The notes: generated from the letters alone by a model not told the origin. Positions 21,134-32,473 are shown, counted from the stretch's first letter. The stretch is 64,000 nt of DNA from Meghimatium bilineatum (GCA_034231615.1 CM067317.1:51108282-51172281); one strand, 5' to 3'. Numbers and translations: made by a program.

Positions 21134-22466
21134 TGTTTGTTTGTTTTTCATTCGCTCCATTGTAACCATCACGGATATCCGTGCGATTTCCGCCGGGAGC
21201 GTGATTACGTTGTGCCACCGTTATGCGCCTTGTAGGCCTAGCACATCCGATTTCGGCATGCCTTGACAATTCGGGTGGGCTACCCTTAGCCTGTGACAGC
21301 CTCTATATCTGTCTCCAGGCACGCGTAGTGGCGACTCTTTGCCCAGACGATTTTTGCTCTCGTCTGACTCGCACGAGGTGTTCCACTGTCTATGAACTTG
21401 TCTCATGTAATTGGACGTGCTGTGCCTGTGCCCATTGGGTACTGAACCGTTTCTCATCAGTGAGCCTGGTTCCTTAAGGGGAAGAACTCAACAGAGGAGT
21501 TGGACCCTGGCTCTTTCGCCCTCTTAGCTGAGGTGTCATTCACCGACATCGTGTACCCCTTGTCCAAGTTCGAGTCTCACACCACGCGTTTGAGAGCAAG
21601 GCATTCTCGAGCTGAGTGTCCTTGTCCCAATAGCGCCTGAGCCCATCAGGTACTGAACCCTTTCTCTCTTCAAGTGTATTTCCGGTGTAGGAAAACCTGA
21701 CAGTAGAGTTGGGCCAGGGCTAAATCGTTGTCCCTTTTGTGCCTGAGCGCATCGGGTACGGAACCCTTTCTCTATGCAAGTGTACTTCCGGTATAGGAAA
21801 CCTTGACAGTAGAGTTGGGCCAGGACTACCATCGTTGTCCCTTTCTTGCCTAAGCCCATCGGGTACAGAACCCTTTCTTTTCGCGAGCATATTTCCGGTT
21901 TAGGAAGGCTCGACATTAAAGTTGGATTAGGTCTTCTTGCTTTACCAAACGCCAATGAATGGGTCTGGGTCTCTGTCTGTAAGGAACACAGGTAACTAGA
22001 AGCTCGTCTTGAGCTGACAGAGCTTGTAGTTCCCCTTTCCTAGGTACTTTTCACTTTCTATTTGCAGTTCTCGCTGCCCTCTAGCGCTGTTCTGCCCTTT
22101 CATTGTTTCATTGTACTCGGTATGAAATATAATTGTCTCTCGCCATGCATCTACCTTTACGTGCATTTTACATTGGCCGCCCCTCCAATGTTCGGACTGG
22201 ACTGACTAGCTTCACTGTATGTCGACAGTGTCGCTATATGTGGTGATGCTGGTGGTGTCGGAGATATTGTCTGTCTCTTGTGCAGTCAAATCTCTTTCCA
22301 TCTGCTACCTCCACATTCTCGGACACGATCCCCAAATGATTTTGCCAGAATCAGTTCGCGCTGCTGTATTTCTGTTTCCAGGGTGCACCTAGTGGAGGTA
22401 CATTTGGGATCTTGGTTATCTGCTAACCCTGGGTCCTCCTAGAGCAATGTGTTCCCTTTGCACCCC
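21134..22466 (-). mobile_element. Unclassified non-coding retroposon of about 1.33 kb with internal tandem modules
   Basis: It is bounded by a perfect 12-bp duplication. On the minus strand it starts GGGGTGCAAAGGGAACAC and ends in AAAACAAACAAACA directly before the duplication, which is the layout of a retroposed transcript with a (CAAA)n tail. The body is GC-richer than its surroundings. Its interior holds at least three modules of 106-107 bp plus a diverged fourth, anchored on GAACCCTTTCT at 21655, 21761 and 21868. Longest open stretch on the minus strand is 139 codons across the modules, with no recognisable domain. A second copy lies at 52180-53010 (+). No RT is encoded, so it would need a partner LINE. 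Confidence 0.75.
21640..21960 (-). repeat. Tandem modules (about 107 bp) inside the retroposon
   Basis: The units share CCCATCGGGTA-GAACCCTTTCT, AAGTGTA-TTCCGGT-TAGGAAA and GACAGTAGAGTTGG. The spacing of the GAACCC anchor is 106 then 107 bp. A more diverged unit lies at about 21430-21540. Confidence 0.7.
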
Positions 22467-22478
22467 GGTTTGTAAAGT
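22467..22478. repeat. Target-site duplication of the 1.3-kb retroposon (head side)
   Basis: GGTTTGTAAAGT, identical to 21122-21133. It ends about 100 bp before FANCD2 exon 22581-22803. Confidence 0.8.
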
Positions 22479-22580
22479 GTTAACCAATAATGAATACAAC
22501 ATTTTCTATAACTCTTTTGTAAGCTGAAATTTAGTGGTTAAAATTTAAAAGTATTTTAAGTTAAAAGATATCTGTTTCAG

Positions 22581-22803
22581 CAAATCACGCCAAAAGTTTC
22601 TTGTCTCAGAACTGGTACAGCCCTGATGGAGAATTCATGAAAGGTGCCAGGCATAATGAGAATTTGCAGGCGGTCATAAAGATTTATATTGAGTGTAGCT
22701 CTGACCCTATGGAAGTACTAGAGGATATAGCATCCAAGGGACTAGAAAGTCTAAACACCCTAGACAAGGCAGCACATTCTGAGAATTATGCTTCGTTGCA
22801 CAG
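22581..22803 (+). CDS. FANCD2: FANCD2 exon (third in window)
   Basis: The acceptor TCTGTTTCAG ends at 22580. The first two bases, CA, complete the codon begun by G at 11058, giving A-NHAKSFLSQNW. The exon continues NENLQAVIKIYIECSSDPMEVLEDIASKGLESL, which I align with the [24 protein letters not shown] region of vertebrate FANCD2. It ends NYASLH plus AG before the donor GTTAGA at 22804 (phase 2). The open frame continues to 22840, but joining at 22803 gives LH-R-QTFTVYYKVVIAEL, which matches the conserved TRHTFVVFFRVMMAEL block. The earlier donor is therefore preferred. Confidence 0.9.
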
Positions 22804-22819
22804 GTTAGACTTGACATTT

Positions 22820-23205
22820 GAATATTTGTTGGAGATGTAAGTTTATTTCTTATTCTAGCTCAGGTTTTCTTGAAAATATTTCTGGGAGATATAAGTTTTG
22901 TTCTTGTTCTAGCTCAGGTCTCAGATACATTTTTTGGAGATGTCAGTTTTATTTATCATTTAACTCAGGTCCATGATATATTTATTAGAGATGTAAGTTT
23001 ATTTCTTATTCTAGCTCAGGTTTTCTAGAAAATATTTCTTAGAGAAGTTTTATTTCTCATTCTAGCTCAAGTCTTGGATATATTTGTTGAAGATGTAATT
23101 TTATTTCTTATTCTAGCTCAAGTTTTCTTGAAAATATTGCTGGGAGATGTAAGTTTTATTTCTCATTTTAGCTCAGGTTTTGGATATATTTGTTGGAAGG
23201 GTAAA
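22820..23205 (+). repeat. Tandem array of splice-site-like units just inside intron 3
   Basis: About seven imperfect units of 50-55 bp, each with GAGATGTAAGTTTTATTTC followed by TTATTCTAGCTCAGG or close variants (for example near 22836-22865, 22990-23020, 23147-23175). The units alternate between two continuations, TTTTCTTGAAAATATT and GGATATATTTGTTGG. GTAAGT resembles a 5' splice site and TTTCTTATTCTAG a 3' splice site. The array starts about 15-30 bp after the true donor of exon 22581-22803. Confidence 0.75.
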
Positions 23206-23880
23206 TATTTTCTTATTCTATATATCCGGTTTCCATGAAAATATTTGTGAGATCAAAAAGTGTTGTATATCCTATTGGATATCAAGTTCAACTCATCTTT
23301 TATGGACTAATAGTTTTCTAGGAAATTCTACATTTCCTATTTGCCATTGCATTCTGGATGGCCTTTCTGATAACTACTTGGGAGTGAATGAAAACTTTAG
23401 ATCTTCAGCTTCTTTGTTACTACTGAGGCATGGAGTCAGACAATTATGAAATATTTAGTTTGTGTCCTTGTAAAGATCAGATTCTTATAAATAATTATAG
23501 ATTTGAGTTAATTATCTGTTCAAGATATAGAAATTAATCATGAAAAATTATATTCTATTTGATAAAGTTCATGTTTTTTCAGAAACTCAACAGAATAAAT
23601 ATGGCAACAATCATGAAATGAAACTGTGATAAAACATGGTTTGTTCTATCCTCATTGTCAAATAATGTAGATTAACAGGATGTAAAACGTCTAATCACAT
23701 GATCAACATGGGGGTGGACGACAGTGAATATTTCTTCACCTGCTAGTTTGCGAATGTTTAAGCAAGAAAATGTTATATAAAGCTGTTTTTCCTGTGCTAT
23801 TGTGTATATTTTGATAACATAATGGATATTGTCAAGTTCTACTTACAATAGCACGTTAACTTTTGTTGGGACTGTGAAAT
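23206..23880. other. Intronic stretch without recognised gene
   Basis: AT-rich; no coding motif or repeat recognised. Confidence 0.4.
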
Positions 23881-23949
23881 GCCCCAGTTTGTTAGTGTGG
23901 CAAAATAGTTAGAAATATGGTGACCGGCGATGGTTTTCGTTGTGTATTC

Positions 23950-26935
23950 CGGATAGTGGAATTCGTTAGTTGCGAGAGGACAATTCAAGAGTAGGTCACT
24001 CTAAAATCAAACGACTGCTGTCTTGTAGGCCAGGCTATATAGTCAAAGGCTAGTGGAGAACACCATCATAAATAAACTGGTAGAAAGCCAGGGGAAACTA
24101 CTATTGTAAATATCCCTAGATTATGTTATGTTTCGACACAACTTAGATAATATGCCAGTTCCAATAAGCAAGTCCATCAAATGTGAGTCAATCAAGATTG
24201 CAACCTGGAACATTCAGACATTGACAGACAATAGACAATTAGAAAAATTAGATAATATAAAACAGGAAATGAGCAGAATGAATATAACATACTAGTTCTA
24301 TGTGAGATGAGATGGCTGGGAGCAGGTAGTATAGTATCAAAAGATCCTAGAATAATATACTCAGGAGGAGATCAACATAGGAACAGCGTGGGAGTAATAT
24401 TTAATAAAGTGCGAGATCTGTTATAGGATTCTGGAATATATCAGACAGAGTGCTATTAGGAAAACTAAAAAAAGCAGTCTATTAATATAAATATCTTCCA
24501 GGTTTATCAGAGAGTACAGAAGAGGACATACAACAATTCTATAAGGACTTGCTGTGAATACAGCTGTGAAACAATGCAGATAACACGAAGTAAATATTGT
24601 CATGGGTGATATGAATGCTATGGTAGGGGACAGCCAAGACGAGGATGTTACTGCAGATTTGGATTAGGCACCAGAAATGAAAGAGGTGAGGTACTGGTAG
24701 ACTGGGCCAGAAATAATAATATGATGATAGGGAACATATTCTTTTCTCATCACCCAAGACGACTATGGACATAGAAAAGTCTAGATAACAAGAGACGCAA
24801 TCAAATAGATTACATCACAGTAAATAAAAGATTCAGAAATTCATTGAAGTCTGTTAAGACACGTCCAAGTGCTGATTGTAACAGTGATCATGTTCCAGTT
24901 GTGGGAAATATTAATATTAAATTAAAGAGATTCAAACTACAAGGGTAGATAACACCCCTAATGTGAATATGCTGACAAAGAACACAGAGTTACAAGAACA
25001 GTATAACATAATAATTAAAAATAGGTACAATGCGATATAAAAAAATGAAACCATTGAAGAACAGTGGACGATGTTAAAAGAATCATTGCAGCAAACATCT
25101 AAAGAGATCCTGCCACCTAAAAACATCTCAATAAGAAAGACTGGATGACAGGATATTTTGAATATTGAAGAATACAACAAGATGTACAAAGAAATTAAAC
25201 ATAAGTGCAACAAGGCTAAAGAGGATTGGTTAAATGCAAAGTGCAGTGAAATAGAAAAATATCATTATTTAACAGGAATTAACAGGCTCACAAGACTTGG
25301 TGTCTGAAATCTAAGCAGGGACACATACTAATAGGAGAAAATGAAATATGCACAGATGGGAAGAATATATTGAAGAACTATGAAGATAACAGAAATGATA
25401 CTAACTTAAATTATAACAATGAAGGTCCAAATATATGAAAAGCAGAAGTAAAAGCAAAAACAACAAATCATCGGTTCCGGACAAGGTTACAAAAGAAGAA
25501 TTAGAAGCCCTGGGTGATTATGATATTGAAGTTATCACCAAAATGTTAAATGACATCTACAACAGCGGCTATATTCCATTGGATTTGCTACAGTCAATAT
25601 TCATAGCCCTACCAAAAAAACCTGGTGCAGTAAATTGTGAAGATCACAGAACAATCAGTCTTATGAGTCAGATGACTAAGATTCTACTGTGCATGAGTAC
25701 TGATTCTACTGTGTACTGTGTAATGAGGCGTATAAGAAAAAAATTAAAACCAGAGATAGCAGACGAACAATGCAGATTCGTAGAAGGAAAAGGCACAAGA
25801 AATGCCCTATAAATAGTAAGAACATTAATGGAGAGAACAATAGAAGTACAACAAGACCTTTATCTGTACTACATAGATTACAGCAAAGAATTCGACGAGG
25901 TGAAGCATTCAGAGATTATAAAATTGCTAGAAAATCTTAACGTTGATGGGAAATATCTAAGAATAGTAAGAAATATGTATTGGAAACAAACGGCTGCGAT
26001 GAGTTAACAACACTATAGGTACATTTCAAAAGATAGAAATGGGTGTCAGGCTAGGTTGTGTAATGTCACCGGACCTTTTCTCCCTGTATACAGAATACAT
26101 TATGTGAAATATAGAAGATATGCCAGGAATAAAAGTGGGATGATGCAATATAAATAACTTGAATATGCTGATGACTCAGTATTGATCACAGGAAGCAAAC
26201 AGGAACTATTAGCCCTATTAGATAAAGTAGTGAAAGAAAGTGAAAACAAAGGCCTCAATTTAAATAAGAAGAAAATGGAAATAATGGTTGTCTTGAAGAG
26301 ACATACACCACCAAAATGCAACATAATAATTAATGACGCATAATTAGCACAAGTTGAAAAAGTGAAATATCTTGGTATCCTGTTAACATCAGAAGATAGA
26401 TGCTCAAGTGAGATAAAGAGCCCATCAACACAAGCCAAATCAGCATTCCAAAAAATGAGAACCATTTTGTGCAATGGAAGATTATCAATGCAGATCTGAA
26501 TTCGAGTGCTGAGATGTTATATTGAACCAATTATTTTTTATGGATGTGAAGCATGGACTGTAAACAAAATAATTCAAAGTGAATTAGATAGAGGCTACAA
26601 AAAATTGGTTTCGGAGAAGAATGATGAAAATACCATGCACAGCTAAGAAAACTAATGCCGAGGTTCTTATTGATGCTGGCGTAAAAAGATCAACAAAATA
26701 AAAAAGGTGCAGACAGTCAAGGTTTCTAGGGCATATGCTGAGAAAAACACAGCTTGAACACTGGAAAGATCAAGGGGAGAAGAGATAGGGGATGACAAAG
26801 AGAAAAGTTACTAGATGGACTTGTATTGTGACACGGTAGAAGCTCACCAACCGAGCTTATTGACAACACAAGAGACAGAGATTCGTGGAGAAACATGATT
26901 GCCTATGCCATTCGACATGGCACTTGATTGAATTC
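23950..26935 (+). mobile_element. Group D LINE: endonuclease plus RT, no RNase H, nearly complete but dead
   Basis: Order on the + strand: leader about 23950-24190. Endonuclease: SIKIATWNIQTL at 24197, LCEMRWLGAGS, IVMGDMNAMVG near 24600, QIDYITVNKRF and NSDHVPVV near 24890. RT: ALPKKPGAVNCEDHRTISLMS at 25605, motif A YYIDYSKEFDEV near 25870, motif B GVRLGCVMSPDLFSLY near 26045, motif C YADDSVLITG near 26167. C-terminal blocks: VKYLGILLTSED, YIEPIIFYGCEAWTVNK, and the ending DSWRNMIAYAIRHGT near 26900. Many stops and shifts are present. The layout (EEP at the N-terminus, no RNase H) fits RTE/CR1-type elements. A 5'-truncated copy of the same family lies at 60125-60655 on the minus strand. Confidence 0.85.
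25435..25812 (+). pseudogene. Group D reverse transcriptase fragment (125 codons open)
   Basis: Contains PDKVTKEELEALGDYDIEV, LNDIYNSGYIPLDLL and SIFIALPKKPGAVNCEDHRTISL, the N-terminal RT blocks of RTE-like elements. It ends at GKGTRNAL, where a stop replaces the expected continuation. Motifs A-C follow in other frames up to 26200. Confidence 0.75.
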
Positions 26936-27084
26936 GGAGAACATAATGAATTGTGTTATAGTTTTAGTTTAGGTCAATTTTATTCTCTGTATGATAGGGT
27001 GACCAAATCTACCCCAAAACATCCGTAGTCACCTGTTATGACATGCATGACTATTCATAGTGTCACTATTCTTAGTTAACTTTT

Positions 27085-28165
27085 CATCATCATCAGGTGC
27101 CATGCCGGCTAGCATTGATGATTATGGCTCTCTACAGTTCTCTGTCTCCAGTATTATGTATCAGAATCATTGTTGTTTCCCTGCTGTGCCAGGTTGTTAA
27201 ATTGTCTAATATTTTCTCACTTTGTCACCCCTGTCTTTATTGCCCTTAATCTTGCCTGTTGTGACTATGTTCTCCAAACTTCCTAGTCTCATAATGTGGC
27301 CAAAAAAAGAATATTGTCTTTTTGACATTATTGACTAAGCTCCGTCTTGCATTTGACTCTTTCAACACTCCCACATTAGTTTTTCTGGCAGTCCATGGTA
27401 TTTTCAGCATTCTTCTGTAGAACTACATCTCTACTGCTTCTAATTACCCAATTTCTTGTTTGTTTATTGACCAAGAATCGCATCCATATGTTAGTTTAGG
27501 AGTTATATATGGGAGCCGCGTTAGGGCAGTGGTTTCCCATATGAGTGGTCCTGGGTTCATTCCCCAGTTGAGACGGAAATGTTTTTCAGAATGTAATGGC
27601 CCCCGGGTCTACCCAGCCTTAAATGGGTACCGGATTAATCCGGGAAGTAAAGACTGCGAGGGAGAGGAGATGGTGACCGCCCTCATTTACAGAGCCTCTG
27701 AAATGTGAGATCGCTAACATCTCACACTCCTACAGCATTAATAAATGCTATGGGTTGCTTTACTTTTTTTTTTATAGGTGTTATATAGCACTGCAAAACT
27801 CTCTTCCTCACTTCTTAATGACATGGTCATATTACACAGTATATTTTTTATTTTTCTGAATGTTAGTTGTACCTGATCGGCTGTAATCATTGTACCTAAA
27901 TATTTGAATTTGTGGACCTGTTTTAAAACTATATCATTCACTTTTATCTTGCAAGGTGGTGTTGTGCTTCTTTGAAATAACCTTTACTTTAATTTTCTTG
28001 ATGTTTAGGAAGAGGCCTTTCTCTTTACTTTCTGTGACTACTACATTAATTAATTCTTGAAGGTCTTCCTCACTTTTAGCAATCAGAAAAGTGTCATCCG
28101 CATATCTCAAATTATTTATGTTATGTCCTCCCATCGATATTCCACCGATATCAACTATCACAGCA
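27085..28165 (-). mobile_element. 5'-truncated group E (RTE-like) LINE, minus strand, interrupted by a SINE
   Basis: The 3' end (27085-27110) is CATCATCATCAGGTGCCATGCCGG on the + strand, the complement of the end of the 20366-21015 copy. Read leftward from 28161: NNLRYADDTFLIAKSEEDLQ (motif C), VKVISKKHNTTLQD, VHKFKYLGTMITAD and FRKIKNILCNMTMSL. The SINE at 27509-27774 then interrupts it, and the C-terminal blocks follow down to the 3' end. Relative to the + copy the two share long near-identical stretches. Confidence 0.85.
27509..27774 (+). mobile_element. tRNA-related SINE inserted in the group E LINE
   Basis: The head GGGAGCCGCGTTAGGGCAGTGG contains an A-box-like TAGGGCAGTGG (27522-27532). 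A B-box-like GGTTCATTCCC (27554-27564) lies 21 bp downstream, as in an RNA polymerase III promoter. The body is about 265 bp and ends in a T run (27764-27773). Flanking sequences TAGGAGTTATAT (27497-27508) and TAGGTGTTATAT (27775-27786) are a target-site duplication with one mismatch. The interrupted LINE sequence is readable without the insert at 20590-20620 in the other copy. Confidence 0.75.
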
Positions 28166-29800
28166 CCAACAGTGGTTGTGAGTCAGGTCCTCTAGGCACT
28201 TTACTACAGTGCCAACATTGAATGTGAGCCAGGTCTTCTAATCACTCTGCCACCGTTTTGACGGTGGACTGTACATGTCTGCTCTTCAGTGAAGATAATA
28301 TGTGAAAACAACATAATCATTAGATTTAAGAATTATGTTCAGTAGCCTGTCATTGATTTTTTAATGGTTCAATTGCACAACTGCTTGCAGCTTATTTTGT
28401 ACCATTACCTTTGTGTTTCTGGGACAAACTGAATATCACGTAAGCGGAAAATGCAAGATAAATGTTTCCGTTTTTTTGACAAGGACAGCAACAAACAGAA
28501 ACACTGACATTCTATGAATATTGTGTAGTTACGTGTATTTCTTGCATTCAGTCTCCGTTTGATGTTTTGATTCCATTCTGTTTGTCTCTATCTTAATCTC
28601 TAACAATCTGAAGTCTACAAATGTAATTTAGCGATAGAAACTTAATGTCGACAAATGTCTACATCGAGGTAGCCATTTATAGTCATGGACAACAATCGTC
28701 CATGATTATTTCCCATCATGCTCTTATTGTAAATATGTACTAAAATGATTGTCCCTGAATTTTTCGCAGCAGTATAACCGCGCAATCATAATTTATTCAT
28801 CCTTTTCATGTTTTCAAGCCAAAATGAGTAGACCTAACTTCAGTGCCTTTTCATGTTTTCAAGCCAAAATGAGTAGACCTAACTTCAGTGCCGCAATTTT
28901 TCAGGAATTCTTCACATATGATGATCCAGACAAAGACATAGTCATAACCTTCGATATCAGTTACAATGTTGTTCTGAGAGGCCGACGTTGTGCTTGAACT
29001 AGTTACGGGCACGGTGTGGGCGGGCGGAACAACAAAGAAACCTGTCGCAAGGGCCAGAGTTGTGCCTTTATGTTGATGTCTGTTTCGGCGGCATTAGACT
29101 CAAAACACCATCAAGTCGAATGGCTGCTGGAACAAAGGGCGGAGCACTTATGGAATGCCCCATGTGCTGTGAGGCCAGTTTTCTAATCAAGAATCAAGAG
29201 GATCAAGACAAAGACGATGTGTAAAGTTTTAGTGTTGCAGGTACTATAGATTAACGTATGGGGATTGATGTAGATGTTGATAATATTTGATAGTGATGAA
29301 AATGCTGAAATTTATGACGAGGAATTTGAGGAGCAGTGTTTTCTACAACTAGGCCTACACTTGACCATGATGCTATAAGTTCTTTGTGTTCGTTTGTCCA
29401 CATTCTCAATTTTACACAACATAACACTGACACACAAGCAAATATTTTCAAATAATATCCAGCATAATAACACGTGCAGAAAAACCAGAAGACATAAAAA
29501 AATGGCTGGGTGCCAGAGGAAGTATGCGTTATTTTTATCTGGGATGCTCCAGGTTAATAAAGACCTTTTGTTTGAGATATCAATCGTATTGTAAAACTCA
29601 TTGTAACACTGCTATTAACCCTTTTTATAGTTTTGTTACTATTTACTTACTATATTGTGCACAGTTTTACTGCAGTCTTCTGCCAATTCAATTAATGAAT
29701 ATTGTAAGAAGCAATTAAGTGTCATGAGGGTTTAGCTGTTCAATCTCATAGGTCAAGGTGACCCACCATTCATGCTAAAGTCAAATGTGTCAGGCTGAAA
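28166..29800. other. Intronic stretch; 46-bp tandem duplication, otherwise nothing recognised
   Basis: The segment CTTTTCATGTTTTCAAGCC...AACTTCAGTGCC occurs twice in tandem (about 28801-28846 and 28847-28892). A more GC-rich patch with GGGCACGGTGTGGGCGGGCGG lies at 29007-29030. No coding domain was recognised; an 82-codon open frame over the duplication has no family resemblance. Confidence 0.4.
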
Positions 29801-29859
29801 GACACAGACATTGCAGCAATCTTCAGAAACAAATACGTAGATTTAAATAACACCAAATA

Positions 29860-30330
29860 ACACTATTCAAAACAATTATTATGCCAACGCTGTGCTATCA
29901 GTGCCAAACATAGACAACGTTAGCGCAAGACAAACCGTAAACTTGTGACAGCTGAAATGGCGTGCTTACGCAGAATCCTAGGAATATCGTTAAGAGACAG
30001 GGTGAGGAATGAGGACATCAGACAAAAAATCGGCCACGCCCCAATCTTAGAATACATCAAGAGAAAACAGATCAAATGATTTGCACACATCAGCTACCAT
30101 CAGACAGCATACTACCATCAGACAGCATACCACAGCAAGCTATGCTATACAGATACGGCGAAGGCAGACCTAGAGGCTGACCACGAAAATGATGGACCAC
30201 TGAAATAAAAGAGGTGACAAATTCCACAATATACTTAGCACATAAGAAGGCCGTCTCCAGAAAACTCTTCCACCCCCGTCGCCGAAAGGCAACAAATGGT
30301 TTCAGCGAATAGATAAGGCACTCTGCTTTT
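29860..30330 (+). mobile_element. Group C LINE 3' tail
   Basis: Decayed reading: IMPTLCYQCQT near 29878, a C-terminal block, YRYGEGRPRG at 30150, WWTTEIKEVTNSTIY, and AHKKAVSRKLFHPRRRKATNGFSE ending near 30310. The same ending is found in at least six other places in the window, in both orientations. A local duplication of CATCAGACAGCATAC lies at 30108-30130. Confidence 0.65.
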
Positions 30331-31131
30331 CGGGTTGTGTTCTGTTTTTGTACAAAAGTTTCAGAATGAATGCAGAAGAGAAAGAACACAACATAATATA
30401 CACTAATATGGTGTCACCACACAAATATACACCTACATGGTATATATGTTGTGAGTGTGGTATATGTGGTATATATATTCACGAGTGATATATCCTGGGA
30501 GTAGCATAATTCAGAATTTGTTGCTGCACTGTAGGACACTATTTGCAAATATTGAACACGCAGATTGGTCAACCTTTACATTACACTACATTCACTATTT
30601 CATTGGTGAACTCTTTGTTCTTGTGTTTCACTCCCAACGCATGAGCTGTGTCATTACTTTTTATTCTTAACACCATATTAATAGCGGGTCAACAAGAACT
30701 ACTGTTGACAATCATAAAACTCCAATGGTATGAATGAGAACACGATGAGACATTCCTCGATGACAAGATGTTCTTCAAAGTATGGTGGAAGTCGGAAGAA
30801 GACATGAAAGCCAGAAGACATGGCTGGATAATATGAAGGACTGGATAGTGTGTGAAGTTTCCAAACTCATGAGGATGATAGTGATGTGTGAAGATCATGC
30901 TGCACCAAATGTCTCATTGTGACATCCCTACGACCCTGACTGGCTTGTGATTTTATTATTATTATTATTCTTACATGACCTCTACATACATTCATGGTGA
31001 TACTTTGCATGTAAATATGTTTGACAAGGTTAACACACTCCTTTTTAATCAATTTTTCTATTGTTTTAGCATGCTCTGAATTATCTATATATACAGTATG
31101 TATTTATATATATATATATATATATATTCAG
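30331..31131. other. Intronic stretch before exon 31132; dinucleotide tract near acceptor
   Basis: No gene recognised. A (TA)n tract at 31105-31127 runs almost into the acceptor TATTCAG of the next FANCD2 exon, so the polypyrimidine tract there is unusually poor. Confidence 0.5.
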
Positions 31132-31486
31132 GCAAACATTTACAGTCTACTACAAGGTTGTCATCGCTGAACTAATTAACAAAATCAAGAGAATTGCTCC
31201 AGTGAAGAAATCTGAACTCGACGATGTGAGAGAGGAGAGACTTCTGTCCTGGTGCCAGGCAGTCAAAATTCTCAACACCGTTATCACTCTGACCAAGGTA
31301 TTTACAGCTCGCAGCAATTTGGGGGCAGCCCTCAAATATGGACGCCAGTTTTTGGAAATTTTCCTCCGTCAGGGTATGCCTTTGCTAGATGTCACATTCA
31401 GACGTCATCATGATGTCGTGGAGAGGCTGCTGCGTTCTCTGCAGCAAAGTACTCGGATATTGCACCATTTGTGTGGCCATTCTAAG
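31132..31486 (+). CDS. FANCD2: FANCD2 exon (fourth in window)
   Basis: After the acceptor TATATATTCAG, the first base G completes the split Arg codon and the exon reads QTFTVYYKVVIAELINKIKRI, LLSWCQAVKILNTVITLTKVF, AALKYGRQFLEIFLRQGMPLLDVTF and SLQQSTRILHHLCGHSK. The blocks LKYGR-F-E-FL-Q-MPLLD-FR-H and TR-LHHLCGHSK are among the most conserved parts of FANCD2 as I recall it from vertebrates. It ends in phase 0 before the donor GTAAAA at 31487. At 355 bp it corresponds to several vertebrate exons. Confidence 0.95.
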
Positions 31487-32326
31487 GTAAAAATATTTGG
31501 TAACAGTTGGGAAGTCTTTTTAGTATTGTAGCTAAATCATCAAAGTATGAGTTAATTTCCTTTTGTATTCTCTACCTATGTGTTCCTTTGTTCTAAATAC
31601 GAAAATTGTTATTAACCCTTTCACCACTATGAGATTTATCTATTTTCAATCCCTCATTACTAAGACAAGGGGCACAACTCCTCCAAATTGTTGATATAAT
31701 TATTTAAAAATACATTTTCTTTAAAACTGTCCATCCTATAACTCTCAGATTTGACAGATCAACAGAAAAATGAAGTCTCACAGGAAACTATATCAACAAT
31801 AATCTAACACTTATACATTTCAATAAATAAACTGTTAAACTCAGAATAATGTGGGGAAAAAAATGTTTAACTTACATTTTCAGCAAACAAAAAGTATCTG
31901 AACTGATCTGTAGTTAACTTGTCAATGTGGCATGATATTTGGAGAAACATTCTCCCTTACTCAGTCTAATCTGACAGAAATTATAACCGTAGACTGTCTC
32001 ATATGCCCTGTTAGGAGATGTGCTTGTCCAGAAACTTACTGTGCCATTTTGTGGTTCACTGGAACCCTGTCTGAAAATTTAAAAGATCCCTAAACTGTCC
32101 ATTTATATAGAAACAAGAAAATAAACAGTCCTGTGATAAGCGCAAAGGATTATCTGTGCTGTCAGTAGCTGGACAAATATTTGCTAAGACATGATGCTGC
32201 TCAACAAAAACATGTTCTAGAATAAAGGCAAGAGTTGCTCAATGTCTCACAGACTCCTCTCCTACACATGCTCAGAGTATGGAAGAAAATTATATATATA
32301 TATATAAAACTTTTTTTTGGTTGCAG
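31487..32326. other. FANCD2 intron, 840 bp, no recognised insert
   Basis: The shortest intron of the set, bounded by GTAAAA and TTGGTTGCAG. AT-rich with no transposon remnant that I recognise; a short (TA)n lies at 32291-32306. Confidence 0.6.
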
Positions 32327-32473
32327 ATTACCAAAGATATAACTCTTACCAACCAAGTTCCACTGATGAAACGAGCTTTGGAAGCTTTTGTCTATAGGGT
32401 TAAAGCAATGCTTACAGTTAACTGTTGTCAGGATGCATTTTGGATGGGCAATCTCAAAAACAGAAACTTACAG
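32327..32473 (+). CDS. FANCD2: FANCD2 exon (fifth in window), followed by a GC donor
   Basis: Phase 0 at both ends. It reads [39 protein letters not shown] and [10 protein letters not shown]. The block RVKAMLT-N-C-AFW-GNLKNR-LQ matches the vertebrate FANCD2 C-terminal region closely. Homology ends exactly at LQ, where the sequence is TTACAG|GCATGC: a GC rather than GT dinucleotide. The next exon begins GEEI, as in vertebrates. A GT lies 10 bp downstream but using it would add residues and break the phase-0 join. Confidence 0.92.

Noticed and set aside
21536-21955. 139-codon minus-strand open frame as a protein-coding gene
   Set aside because: It is made of the 107-bp tandem modules of a retroposon and has no recognisable domain.
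22804-22840. Extension of the FANCD2 exon to the end of its open frame
   Set aside because: Splicing at 22803 restores the conserved block with correct phase; the extension is the start of the intronic repeat array.
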